From Albugo candida (taxonomy: Eukaryota; Oomycota; Peronosporomycetes; Albuginales), in NCBI GenBank assembly GCA_040437565.1, contig JBDOQK010000021.1, positions 186,001 through 250,000 of the forward strand: a stretch of 64,000 bases of DNA, given 5' to 3'. The notes below the pieces were generated by a model. It saw only the letters and a list, made by a program, of their open reading frames with translations. It ran no database searches and had not been told where the DNA came from. Within the stretch, counting starts at the first letter, position 1; each line of letters starts with the position of its first letter. Below, piece by piece: positions 42,100 to 53,007 of this stretch. A program made the translations under genes and the position numbers.

Positions 42100-42360
42100 T
42101 GAGTTGTGAGCGTTGGAATCGATGTGAGTTTGCACACCCTCTGCTTCTGGTGTTAGGTCATTGGTGCAAAGGTTTCTTCTCTGTCGCTTATACCGAGCTG
42201 TTGAGAATAAATCTGACATATGAATTCTAACAAGTGTACGTTCTGGTATTGGTTTGAGATAATGTACCGTTTTGCGTCATCTTACTGATAAGCTACAAGC
42301 GCCATTTATTCGTCGATTGATATGCTTGTTTCATGACCTCATTAAATGATTCTATTGTTA
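42100..42360 (-). promoter_or_regulatory. Shared SSP upstream region
   Basis: Upstream of the intact SSP-3: GTTTGCACACCCTCTGCTTC, TTAGGTCATTGGTGC, GAGCTGTTGAGAATAAATCTGA, GAATTCTAAC and TTTTGCGTCATCTTACTGAT. The same order occurs at 30.2 kb. Confidence 0.5.
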
Positions 42361-42369
42361 AGATGGCGC

Positions 42370-43200
42370 CCTTCTAGTTGTGCACGATGGCGTGCGAGCA
42401 ACAGGCTTTTTTTAGCTGACGGTATCATCAAACGGTGGAATCGAGGTGGGATTCTCGATTGAATGCAATGGGCTTATGCGTGAAGCTGGTCGGAGACTCT
42501 GTACAGCTTCTAGTGTTTGAGGAATCGGATACTATGGTAACCAAGTACCGTAACGTGTGAGAAGGATTTAGTGTGAAACTTCCGATTTCAACAAGCTCGC
42601 AATCAATGATGAATCTGTCGACATCACCTTTTTTTCTTTTTGAAGACTGGAAAAATCGAATCGGCGGTCACAGTACGACAATGCTAGTGCACGTGGCAGA
42701 GCAAAAAGGAACTCTGAACGTTCAGCTATGCCGACAGTCTTACGTGACATTAGCCCCGGGAAGCGATACCAGTTGATGAGTATTGATTACGCTCATATGT
42801 ATCTGTCTTGGCTACTTGATATGTGATGAGGCTTCACTTTTCACTGAAACAGAAACATAGGCCTAGTCCAATGCTTGAAAGAATGTGATTTAGTCCTGCT
42901 CGACCATTTAGACCCTCTCTATGATGTTGTGCGGAATCACATCAATTCAAACACTGGACACTGGTATGGTTCTAGCAGCGTGGTCAAACCTCTTTAATGA
43001 TCAGGAGCCACAAGGATGCGGGATTACAAGGAGCACGAAGATAAATTCTAGGCTTTTTTACCTCAAGAAATACGAGCTTTGCTTCGGTCACAGGCAAAGG
43101 AAGGACGTACAAGAGCAGCCAAGTACGGCAAAATCGACAAAAGTTTTTTTCATGCAAGGAACATTCTAATAGTTCCGAGTGTGTGGGATGCATAACGTTT
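42370..43200 (+). pseudogene. Repeat family B copy
   Basis: The frame 42,573-42,776 (NRIGGHSTTMLVHVAEQKGT, then LNVQLC and YVTLAPGSDTS) is the clearest surviving stretch of family B; matching fragments lie at 30.8, 35.3, 47.5 and 57.5 kb. The whole gene is not open. Function unknown. Confidence 0.6.
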
Positions 43201-43770
43201 TAGCACGTATGAACCAGCTTTGGGAGTTCTCAGCACACAGCATTTGCTACGTCTCTTTACAGAGGAGTCTTGACAAAATCGTGAGCCAATTGGATCAACA
43301 TGAGAACAAGAAGTCGGTTGAGAAACATCTTTACTTCATATCGTGGAATGTTGGACGACTCAGACCTCATGCCAGATGTATTATATTCGGTGAAGGTTTA
43401 GCGTTGGTGCAGATCACGACGTTTACGAGAATAATAACAGGAGCTTCAGAATGTGAATTTTTCTAAGAAGTGTGTCTATGTCGTCCATTCATAAACAGAA
43501 CCTTCTGCTGTTTCTTTGTGCAACACCTTGACAAACTTTTAGATCTTCATCATCGGTTTTTAATGGTCCTATTCAGGTTTGATCAATTTGGAAACGCATT
43601 CGTAGATGCACACCACTGGATTTATATCTCTTGTTCCCTGCGTAGTGCCTACGTGTCGCATGTGGTGCCAGTGGTTTTCAATGATGACTATCAAGAGGAT
43701 GTAGTCATGAGAGACGTAACAAGTATAGCGATGGATAGATCTGTTGAGCGTTTGGGACCGAGATAAAGAG
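43200..43770 (+). other. Non-coding or decayed stretch
   Basis: Part (43,320-43,400) matches 48,200-48,260 and 53,840-53,890 (GGACGACTCAGACCTCATGC-like), indicating a unit segment between B and D. No intact frame. Confidence 0.45.
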
Positions 43771-43779
43771 AACAATTTG

Positions 43780-44060
43780 GACGTTGTACGTAATTCGACT
43801 CTTGGAGTCACGCTCATTTATTCTCCATACTTCTGTCACCAGTCAAAACCAAGTCTAACAACAATAGGATACCCGAGTCTACATGGAAGTTTGACTCATA
43901 TAAATCGATTGCAAAAGGCAGTCATCTTTCAGAGTCCATCGTACCGGTTGTTATGGATCTTCCTGATCCAACAAATAATTCCTAAAGGATTAGCACGGGA
44001 GAATTTGATCTGTGAATTCGTTCATCTGTGCCATTAAACCCTTTCTGCATATATCGTATA
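43780..44060 (-). pseudogene. Repeat family D copy, internally deleted
   Basis: Contains both ends of D (ATTTATTCTCCATACTTCTGTC near 43,818 and the GCACGGGAGAATTTGATCTG end near 43,995) but little between, compared with 58.9-59.6 kb. Confidence 0.55.
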
Positions 44061-44185
44061 CATGGCATCAAAAAGGAATGGTCTTCTGTCAAGTTTTCAT
44101 ACGATGCTTTGTGTCTCACTTTTGTCCGCGGATCGCAGTATCCACAATCTAATCACTAGGTACATCAACACATTGTGATCCCACC

Positions 44186-44800
44186 ATGAAGAGCTGTGCT
44201 GATTCCTTTGCAGCCATTATCCCGGTACACCACCACGTGAGTGCTTTTCTATTGTATTGCGCCTTGATGACGTTAGCATTAGTCAGCGCATACTTTCGAG
44301 TGCTTTTCTTGCAACATACTCAGCAATACCCGTACTTTTCTGTTGCGTTTGTAAATGGCTGGACAGTAATCAAGCTTCTTACTATTGTGTCACATGCGAA
44401 GAACTGCACCATTCTGCGACTTGAATTGATATGAAAGAACGCTTACGTAATACGAACGAAGCAATAAATCCTCTCAAATTCTTTGCCAAACTTAGATGAA
44501 GCCGAGTGTGACCTATTTTGATGTTTGTGTCCTAAGATAGGGCATGAAGGACCAAGATCGTCAGCCAAATGCAAGTTTTGAAAATCAACAACAATTGTGT
44601 CGATTTTCAATAGCAGTCAATTATCTCAATGATATCCTCACCATTCTTGAAGGTTGTATCGTGTTATATGTCATCGTCACTTCTTCTGACGTTCGAGCGC
44701 ACGCACACTGATCTCATTTATCGCTAGTTTCTCAAGAATTAACACAATCGCGGGCATAATGCTCTTTGTTTTCCAATGACATTAGAGATAGATCTTGCGA
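44186..44800 (+). pseudogene. Repeat family C copy, start preserved
   Basis: Starts GATCCCACCATGAAGAGC (ATG 44,186) and reads MKSCADSFAAIIPVHHH. A GTGAGT..GCATTAG pair at 44,236-44,282 looks like a 47-nt intron. The 3' part matches 33.6-33.8 kb. Not open as a whole; function unknown. Confidence 0.5.
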
Positions 44801-44841
44801 TGACAAGGCTACATCACTATCGAGCCTTACTAAACTGACCT

Positions 44842-45210
44842 TCATGTCGGCTGAAGAGAGAGCAATTTGAGAGTAGAATTTCTTATCAGGGTCGACCGCT
44901 CACTCGTTGAAGAACCCATCACATCTTGAAAGTACGGCAACCGACAAGAATATAACGAACCAATTCGATTACAAAATCGGTAATAGCTGTAAGAAATATG
45001 AGTAGTTATGGCCGAACACTTTATCGATGCCACTATTATTTGCCATTACTTGTTTCGTCATGAATGCGTAAATCCGATCAATATAGTTTTGTTTATCTCG
45101 GACAGAGCCATTCTCAGGGAACTTACTGAGCATATCTTTTAGTGGCTCAGCTAAGTATTCATTCCGGATTGATCCGATTTGATCTATAGAGAGTTTTCGT
45201 TCTTTAAAAT
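44842..45210 (-). pseudogene. SSP relic cut by an assembly gap
   Basis: The minus-strand frame reads MLSKFPENGSVRDKQNYIDR, IYAFMTKQVMANNSGI and DKVFG, matching the second half of SSP-2/SSP-3. The N-terminal half should lie beyond the Ns but is not found there; transposase sequence is found instead. It is therefore truncated or misassembled. Confidence 0.6.
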
Positions 45211-45310
45211 NNNNNNNNNNNNNNNNNNNNNNNNNNNNNNNNNNNNNNNNNNNNNNNNNNNNNNNNNNNNNNNNNNNNNNNNNNNNNNNNNNNNNNNNNN
45301 NNNNNNNNNN
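45211..45310. other. 100-N gap without duplicated flanks
   Basis: Unlike the other gaps in the window, I see no repeat of the preceding sequence after it. It separates an SSP relic from a DNA transposon piece, so the join itself is uncertain. Confidence 0.7.
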
Positions 45311-45750
45311 ATACACTTGACTGTCGCGTCAAATGTCCTCCAACCGAACTGGACTGCTGTGCCAGAAAAATTATGGTAAGTCAAACGGACTTTCTTCGCC
45401 AGAGATGCATGTTAGAAGAGCTTATTGTCGGTGCCGGCCACATGATAATATTTTATCCAAAATTTCATTCTGAACTCAACTTCATTGAGAACTTTTGGGG
45501 CTCTGCCAAGCGGTACGCACGGAAACACTGCAATTTTTCATGGAGTGGACGACAGGACGTGGTGCCAAAAGCAATGTATTCGGTCAGTTTGACCTCGATA
45601 AGGAACTACTATCAAAAATCTCAGCGGTATACTGGATGTTTACCGCAAAGGGTAAGTAGTAAAGCTGCGGAGTATGCCGTCAAAAAGTACCGTTCTCACC
45701 GACGCGTACCAAATTCAATCCTGATGGACATGAACTGCCTCACGGCTTAA
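45311..45750 (+). mobile_element. DNA transposon transposase fragment (DDE type, C-terminal part)
   Basis: An open frame enters from the gap and runs to 45,750. It reads CCARKIMVSQTDF, GAGHMIIFYPKFHSELNFIE, NFWGSAKRYARKHCN and SIRNYYQKSQRYTG. The KFHSELNFIENFWG block carries the final catalytic Glu of DDE transposases common in fungal and oomycete genomes. The N-terminal part is missing in the gap. Bases 45,790-46,060 (with GGGCGGCCAAATAT and ATATGGCCGAAAT, near-inverted) may be its 3' end. No terminal repeat could be confirmed. Confidence 0.75.
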
Positions 45751-46079
45751 TACTACATTAACGAGACCATACTTTCGGAGATGTTTCATAATTGATAACT
45801 TGTCATACATACTTAATAAAAAAGGTCGTTCCCGATAGTATTATTTTATACAGGTTATTGATTTTCGGGCGGCCAAATATCGCTTGTCACATAGAAATAT
45901 GGCCGAAATTGGCCGACTTTCAAGGCCCTACTAGTCCAACAAAAATAAAGTTTCGAAAAATTGGCTTTCATTATCTTACAGCGTAGCGTATGTTCTTTAA
46001 TATAATGAAATTTTTTTTTCTACATTAGATCGTTTGTGTGAAGAGAAAGAATTCTTGTCTACCGATTAAACGTGCTGGT

Positions 46080-46620
46080 TATAAGTGTCTTGCACTGTAA
46101 TACGCTTCTTGGGGGGTAAGTAGTAGTTTGACGTTGATCGTGTGAATTCTTACCCAAGGATACTCCCGTCGTTTCAGTTAACCAGTCTACCACATGATTA
46201 TTGTATAGGTGCTTACCACTGGAGCCACAGCAAATGTCTTTGCACTTGCATTGCCCCATCTTTCTCGAGACACGGTTTTATGCCTGTGACAATGTCTTTG
46301 TAGGATTTATGTATTTTGCTGGCCATCCATTTCTCAAATTACAACACGCTGCGCTTTACATGCGGAACGGTCTCCTATTTTACAAACGATGTGAGGTAAA
46401 TGTCGGCATTTTACAAGTTCCTTCGGTACATTACATTATGACAGCATTTGATGTTGCGGATTATGAATCCGGAATGGTATTATGAGTATGGCCTGACAGA
46501 CTGTTGCAAGTTCGTTATTGTCATTATTAATCGCTCATGACCCGAGTCAATAAAGCACTGAACTCCTCTAATGGTCTACTGCACTTTGTTAGAATTGTAT
46601 TACTAGGACTGGCGAGTTCG
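46080..46620. repeat. Repeat family G copy
   Basis: GGGGGGTAAGTAGTAGTTTG at 46,111 and the blocks listed for the 26.4 kb copy recur in order. Minus-strand bases 46,310-46,200 hold an open piece (SKIHKSYKDIVTGIKPCLEK) of unknown kind. Confidence 0.5.
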
Positions 46621-46739
46621 TTCGGTCATGCAAGTTGACGACACTCAACAAGGAGGGTTGCACCGAAGATAGACCAAGCGAGCCACTGATTTGGGAAAAT
46701 GGGATATCAGCATTATTCGATAGTACATTGGATAAAGTG

Positions 46740-47076
46740 ACCGACTTAACGAGGTATGTGTGGACTTGATACGTTTTTTCTCGATATTTTTGCCATCTAT
46801 GGGGTAGCCGTAAAACATGCTTTCAACAGCATCTGTGAGTTGTACCTTCTTCAGCTCTACTGCCTCGTCTATAATGCTGTTCTGAAAAAGATTTTAATTA
46901 CAAGGGAAAGTGCACCTCGACACACATTGAGAGACGATTGAGCTTTTTGCCCTCTTCAATTTTGATAAAAAAGTACGTTCCTCTACAACGGATTGACCTG
47001 CAATTGCGGATTTTGTGCTGCAATTGAAATACTCAAAAGAACAAAAACAGCTGCAACAAAGTTGAAAGAGAGCATG
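46740..47076 (-). pseudogene. SSP relic with signal peptide
   Basis: From ATG at about 47,073 the minus strand reads MLSFNFVAAVFVLLSISIAA, and further on AVELKKVQLTDAVESMFYGY. Broken in a few places; the C-terminal block is missing or unrecognised. Confidence 0.65.
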
Positions 47077-47099
47077 TGTAAAGGTTTGGCTACTGAGGA

Positions 47100-47910
47100 G
47101 ACTCAAGTTGTGATCCAACTGATGAGTCAAAATTTCTCTGTTATAGGGCGTGAGAATTGCACATCCTTTGCATCCAGCTGCTATTACGTCTTTTCACACG
47201 ACCTAATCGGGCAATCCGGTAAGTCATAATACGTGTGTCATATGAAGTGTCACCCATTTACAGTCCATTTGTCATTTAATCGATGGATCCAGAAGTGCGC
47301 GCAGAAGTACGTTCTGTGTCTAAGGGCTATACGTGAAGAAGACCGGAGACTTTATAGACTGTCTGTGCTCAAGATACTAAACAATCCCTATATCAAGTCC
47401 CAACAAAGCGTAAGAAAAATCTGTGTGAAGATTTCAGTTCCAAAACGATCGCATCCAAAAAATACTTTATCGACATCGCATCCATTCTATTTCAAGGCTG
47501 GAAAGAATAGAAGCGGCGGGCACAGTACGACTATGTGATTATGCGCGTAGCAGAACAGAATGGGAAATTGGACATTCAGCTACGCCTCCCTTCCGCCTGT
47601 CTTAGCCTTTCATGGCGTACTCGGAGCAAAGTTTTATATTACATCATCGGAAGAGGGGAAGAGATCATAAGTCCTCCGTATTGGTTTTGTATGAACAGTG
47701 TGCCTTGAAAGCACTATGGAGTGATGTACAGTCTTGCTCATCGCTTGTTTTTCGAATGGACTTTTCTTCAATAGTTTGTGGTAACATATCAAGTTCAAAT
47801 ACTGGAATGTTTATAGCAGCGAGTACAAGAATTTCTGATGATCAAAATTTACAAGAAAAACGAAATCGCAAAGGAGAGCGAAGGTGCCCACCACAGTTCA
47901 TGTGAGGAAT
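47100..47910 (+). pseudogene. Shared SSP upstream region followed by family B copy
   Basis: 47,140-47,230 matches SSP upstream regions (GCACATCCTTTGCATCCAGC). 47,270-47,540 matches family B: EEDRRLYRLSVLKILNN and LSTSHPFYFKAG, then SGGHSTTM. Not continuous. Confidence 0.55.
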
Positions 47911-48600
47911 TGTACTGTTACTGACACTTTTGCCTGTGCATAAATATATATACGTGGTCTGTTATGTTCGTAGACAATTGATCAAAGAAGAACAACTTGA
48001 GGGAACGACATTACTCGAGCTCGAACAAGTTTTGCTCAGATGAAGTATGTATTGAGTATTTAGAGCGCGTGGAAGGCATCCCATTTCAGCACGAATTGAT
48101 CAGCTTCAGGGGTTTACAAAGCAGTAATTTTGCTGTATCTTGTAACACCGAGAAGTCTTGATGCTGTGCAGACTTTGAATTAGATATGATAACTTCGCAG
48201 ATTTGGTGAAATGCTGGACGACTTAGACCACATGCTAGATTTATTAAATGGAGCCCAAGGTTCAATGTAGCTGCAGACTACGAGGAATGGACCAAAAGTA
48301 TACCGAACGAGCTCTAGATTCTGATGTTTCGTGTGATGTAATTCATATCATCTACACATGATCACATCCATCTGCAGTGTTTGCGCTCGAAACTACTTGA
48401 AGTTTCAGGCCTTTTGAATCGTTTGGGGGACCTTGTTTAGGATAATCGCATTTTTATCCTCAGTCCAGACACAATTTCTTCATGATGTAAGTCCGATTTG
48501 CCAGCTGTTACTGACGCCTTGTGGAGTGCGTACCATTACGAAAAAGCTGCCGTGGTTACAGCATGCCGATTAATGCCGAGAGATAAAGAGGAGATACGCA
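47910..48600. other. Decayed unit segment between B and D
   Basis: Shares short blocks with 43.2-43.5 and 53.7-54.3 kb. No frame worth calling. Confidence 0.4.
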
Positions 48601-49500
48601 CGAAAGAGTGTTAGAAGGTAGGCGTTGGCAGATATATTCTGCGTCTTAAAATTCGTGCGGAGCGAAAGTTTTTAGACATTTGAAGATGAGTGGAGGCACT
48701 TTTAAGATTGATGTTACTCATTTATTCTGCATACAGCTGTCAGCAATCAAACCAAGTTTAACAACACTAGAGATAGCGATAGTACGTAGAAAATCGATGC
48801 ATATAAATTGATAGTACTCACAGCTATCTTTCCATAAAATACATAAAGCTCGCTGACTGATGGAATACTCCCATTCAGGATCTTGCTGTATGGAGTGACA
48901 CAAACTTTGCTATTTCGATTCATAGGAGAAAGCTCATTCATACCTTGGGACTACAAGCACGCATTAATCCCATGTCTCAGGGCGAGATAATCGGTATATT
49001 GGAGTAACAGATCAGGCTGCTGTCGGTTAGGTTGCGGGTGAAAATACAGTCTTGATTCCATGTGGGAAGATCTTTCTATGCTTTGTTGCGCGTATCCGAA
49101 TCCCCCAGAAATGTAGTTACCTGTTGATAAGATGAGACTGCTCTTTTGTGATAAACTAATCATTTTGTTGACCTCCTCAACGAGCTTTGCCGTGCAGTGA
49201 TAGAGCGAGCTGATGTAGCTTTCTTTCACTCATTATCTTCATATACATCAAAATCTTATTTTCGCGGTACTCTGCATTCGGTCTGGTGCACTTTGTCTCG
49301 TCACTGTCTTTTCCACGCGTAGCCCGGTAATATTCTCGGAGCAGCGCAATTTTTTTCTGTGACAATGCAAGTAGTTGCACCGTTACTGAGAGACATCCTA
49401 TCGGTTGATACGGAGCTTTCTAAACCAACAGATGATTCTTGAAGGATTAACACGGGAGAATTTGATCTCGTGATTCGTACATCCGTGTCACCAGTCACAT
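48600..49500 (-). pseudogene. Repeat family D copy (longest open pieces)
   Basis: The first exon piece 49,498-49,301 reads TGDTDVRITRSNSPVLILQE, then SVGLESS and GATTCIV. The second, 49,229-48,951, reads SLYHCTAKLVEEVNKMISLS.. and LLLQYTDYLALRHGINAC. These may be exons of one gene, but the junctions do not give a clean frame. Function unknown. Confidence 0.6.
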
Positions 49501-49619
49501 GAATATGTCATATACATCGAGTCGAAAACAGTATGGTTGTCTTGTATGGGCTATTCATACAATACTTTTTATCTCACCATTGAACGGGGTTCGCAATCTC
49601 CACATCCCGGTAGGCACGT

Positions 49620-50990
49620 TAGCACATCGCGATCCCACCATAAAGCAACTTCACTAGTTCAATGGCTGTCATTATTCTGGTACACCGAAATATAAGATTG
49701 TTTCTAGTGTTGCGCCTCACGAATTAGCATTAGCAATGCTTATGACGTCAGCACAGTTAGTAGCTAATTTTATCCAAATCAGTTGGCTAGCCAGATGGTC
49801 GATTGCTTTTTAAAGAATAGAAGTAATTTTGTACTTGATGTCACGCTGCAAAGTCTGCATTTGCAAAAGTGTGAAGACTGCGTACGACATCTAACTACAG
49901 AGTTGGGAGAGATAACGAGTCAAATTGTAGGGTACTGGAGAAATCGAAGCAAATTGATTGAGCTGTGGATCAAACCGGGTAGAGGTGCACAACGTGTAGT
50001 ACCACAGCTGTTTTTGCCGCATCTATATAGAGCCAGTACTCTCGTATTGCGTTTGTACAGCGCTGCGCAGTATAAAATATAATGCTTCCTACTATCGCAT
50101 TCAGCGCGATGCATACGTCATTCTCTTTTGCAACAAGGATCGATCACATGCGTGGTTGAAACTAGGGTGGAGTAAGGTTCGTACATAAAGACCTAACACT
50201 TCGTCCTCCAAAAATTCTTTTCCAACCTAGATCTAGCCAAGTGTGACCTATTCTGGTGTTCATGCCCTTACATCAGACGCAATGATAACTTGATGTCTTC
50301 CAGTAGAGCCGCCAAGTAAAACGCTTCGATTTGTAAAACGAACGTTTGGCTGTGCAACTATGGTCGGCTATCACGTACAAGAGCCTCAGTCCGGTCAATT
50401 ACAAGGCTCGGATTTTAGAGCGATAAAAAACTGCGCAAAGTATAATTTGATCAAACAGCATTTTGCCGGAGGTCTCATTCCATTTGAATCGGTAAATGTG
50501 AACTGAATTGTTGGAAGTTGTCCCTTATAGCAAGCGACATCTCTTAAATCAATCAGAGATTCTATCCACGAAAAAACAGGCATTTCGATGGATTGTCTGT
50601 TGGGAACGCTAGCCATTCCGATGTGACGCACTCTGAGCTCTACGATGAGCGCTCTGGATATGAGTCACGGTGAGAACTACGACTTTCACGTGAATTCCTT
50701 CAAATTGAGATCTTCATCCAGTTATTATTGGGAGCTTTGGCCCGTATCCAACCAAATGAAGCTGGTTTTTGTAATATGCGAATCTCGCTCAGTATTAAAG
50801 TCGCCCTCGTCGTCCAAAAGACAACATTCGTCTGTCAAATGACATCTTTGAGAACAAATAAAATCCTTGTATCTACGACTGGAAGCATCATGTGGTAGAA
50901 AATTCGGGTAAATGTCGTCACGTCCCGGTTTCGAGTTTCTCAACCTATCATTGTTGACACGCTTGATCAAAGTAGCACGCGACATTAACA
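49620..50990 (+). pseudogene. Repeat family C copy
   Basis: Collinear with 32.0-33.6 kb (GATCCCACCAT start context at 49,632; ACAAGAGCCTCAGTCCGGTC near 50,380; TTATTATTGGGAGCTTTGGCCCG near 50,724). The open stretch 49,783-50,082 is left. Function unknown. Confidence 0.6.
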
Positions 50991-51428
50991 CCGATTTGGA
51001 AGTCGATTAAAACAGATAGATGACCTGAGGTACTAAATGACTTGGATATACATTCACCATTACGAATCTGAGGCATTTGATTTATATAAGATACAGCAGC
51101 TTCTTTCCACTACTTTTCAAGTTTACCTCATTTGAACCAGGATCGCGAGATTACACTCGAAGATCAACAGGAAATCGAGATATGCGGTATCAAACCTTCT
51201 CGTCGTGTGCCTACTAGGATGTTCTTGCAAATACTGGTACAAGTCTGATTCAGACATAATGCTGCTAGCCCTACATAATACTAAAGATAGACCTTCCAAT
51301 CACAAGGGTCCATCACTTTGGAGCCCTGCTGGTGTCAACAGAAGAAAAAAAGGAGACAACAATGTGACAAACTGTAAATGTATTGATGCAAAGCTTATCA
51401 GACGACCGGTCGCTCGTTTAATAACAAA
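50990..51428. other. 3' flank of SSP-4, nothing recognised
   Basis: Short frames only. AATGTATTGATGCAAAGCTTATC near 51,378 resembles 34,022-34,043, the 3' flank of SSP-2, so the duplicated unit includes the SSP 3' region. Confidence 0.45.
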
Positions 51429-51962
51429 CTATACTTTTTTAGTCGTGCAACCGTAAAGGATAAAACGAGAAAGTTCATAAAGAAAGTTAGGATGAGTGAC
51501 CTTTTTTACACGGTTGAACACTGTATCAAAGTCTTTCGACATGTACACTTTTGCTATCATGATACTGTAAACTTGATCAAAATACTTTTTCATCGACTTT
51601 TCATCTTGATCCTTGGGCCAACCTTTGAACATTTTTGATGCTGCTTCAGTGATTTGAAATATGTTTGAACTTGCGACAGCCTCAATACTGGGCGGTATGG
51701 ATTCCGGTTTACGAAAAAAGTAAATAAGTATATTTTGGAGGATGGCTGAGCGTCTACTGTCGCAGTCTATGGCTCTGGATCCTCCCTCGCATTCTCGGAA
51801 GTATGTTTTTGTAGCGAAGTTACCTTTCGGGCACGAGCCATCTATATACCTCACGCTTCCAACATCAATTCCATTTGCAGTATTATGTCCTTCTATTGCA
51901 ACCTTCGCATCTCCTAAAGATAAAATACCAAAAATGATAGTTAAGAAGTTGTAAGAGAACAT
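51429..51962 (-). CDS. Small secreted four-cysteine protein (SSP-4), candidate effector
   Basis: 177 residues from ATG 51,962, with signal peptide MFSYNFLTIIFGILSLGDAK. Family blocks in order: YIDGSCPKGN, YFRECEGGS, AIDC, AILQNILIYFFRKP, AASKMFKGW, KYFDQVYSIMIAKV, DFDTVFNRVKK and NFLYELSRFILYGC. All four pattern cysteines are present and the frame is open. No catalytic motif is seen. The upstream and downstream flanks are those of the tandem unit. Secreted; effector role is inference. Confidence 0.78.
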   Translation of the reverse strand: MFSYNFLTIIFGILSLGDAKVAIEGHNTANGIDVGSVRYIDGSCPKGNFATKTYFRECEGGSRAIDCDSRRSAILQNILIYFFRKPESIPPSIEAVASSNIFQITEAASKMFKGWPKDQDEKSMKKYFDQVYSIMIAKVYMSKDFDTVFNRVKKVTHPNFLYELSRFILYGCTTKKV

Positions 51963-51999
51963 GAGTTCCGTTGGTCTCTACTGGGTTGTTGGAAGCAAT

Positions 52000-52260
52000 T
52001 GAGTTGAGAATCAAATTGATGTACTGAAATGTCTTTATGTATAGGGATGGGATTGAACACCTTTGCATTCACCTGTCATTACGTCATTTGAAGAACTATT
52101 CTTCCTATTGCGCTTCTTCGGGTTGTAGTATTCTTACATGTGTCAAATGTGTCCTAACCCTAGTATAAGTCGTGATTTGAACATGTAGTGTGCTATTCTG
52201 CACCACTATACTGATGTGCTATCGAGCGCCGGTTATAGCCGACTTTCAGGTATACATCAA
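52000..52260 (-). promoter_or_regulatory. Shared SSP upstream region
   Basis: Upstream of intact SSP-4: GAACACCTTTGCATTCACCTG, TTACGTCATTTGAAG, CTTCGGGTTGTAG and TGTGCTATTCTGCACCAC. Weaker match than at 30.2/42.1 kb but the same order. Confidence 0.4.
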
Positions 52261-52710
52261 GGCTGAGACATTTAGATGAACCGCTTGCTATGGTTATCCA
52301 TCATATTGAAGAAAGCTTGTTATTTAGTGTTTTACGGAAAAATTCGTTTTGCTATCATCGAACCGGTCGAACCGAAGTGGGTCTCCCAAAAACAGGTGAG
52401 GAAGATACCGTCCTTGGACCAATATTTGTATCTAGCCGATGCAACCGCAAATGGTTGCTGGAACCAAGTCTATAGATCTATTGGCTTATTCGTGAAGTCA
52501 AGCGAGACTTTGTCGAGCGTATGGTGCGTAAGATACTGGATAAAAGCTATGGATATCAATGCCAAAAAGCTGTGATGATGATCTTGTGTGGAGCGTTTCA
52601 GTTCCAACAAGATCGTAATGTATATGTCCACTATGTTTGCATAATATCTTCGTTTCAGATTTATCGGTTGTCTGAAATATCTTCAAAAGATGTTGTAACG
52701 TAGTCAAGGA
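52260..52710 (+). pseudogene. Repeat family B copy
   Basis: TGCTATCATCGAACCGGTCGAA near 52,350, a TTGGCTTATTCGTGAAG block near 52,480 and TTCAGTTCCAACAAGATCG near 52,597 match the other B copies. Broken. Confidence 0.55.
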
Positions 52711-52746
52711 ACTTGAAAAATAAGTTAGGTTGCGCTCTGGGTTGGC

Positions 52747-53007
52747 TCAATACTTTTTGCATTGCCATATTGGAGATGAAACTCCTCTGATAGCGCGTAC
52801 GCAGCGATTGCTGTCATCAGCCACTCCCGCACTCATTATTACTATTTCGTCTGGAAGGGAGATTTTCAGTCCATGTGGTTTTATTTTCACACACACATAA
52901 TCCTTTGACGACATCGCTTCCATTGTATGACTATCCGATAGTGCACATTGTAGAGTAGAAGGTGCCTTTGAACGCTCAGAAACCTTGGAAAAAGTAAGAT
53001 ATAGCAT
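52747..53007 (-). CDS. Unassigned short open frame
   Basis: 86 codons (MLYLTFSKVSERSKAPSTLQ..) with no signal peptide, no known motif and no clear counterpart in the other units. It could be an exon or a chance frame in the B 3' region. Confidence 0.2.
   Translation of the reverse strand: MLYLTFSKVSERSKAPSTLQCALSDSHTMEAMSSKDYVCVKIKPHGLKISLPDEIVIMSAGVADDSNRCVRAIRGVSSPIWQCKKY

Noticed and set aside
46059-46259. Cys-rich minus-strand frame (MGQCKCKDICCGSSG) as an effector
   Set aside because: A different frame in the same place is better kept (KDIVTGIKPCLEK) and the 26.5 kb copy does not keep the cysteines; likely chance.
52747-53007. Member of the D family
   Set aside because: Position is similar but the sequence shows no D motif; left as unassigned.
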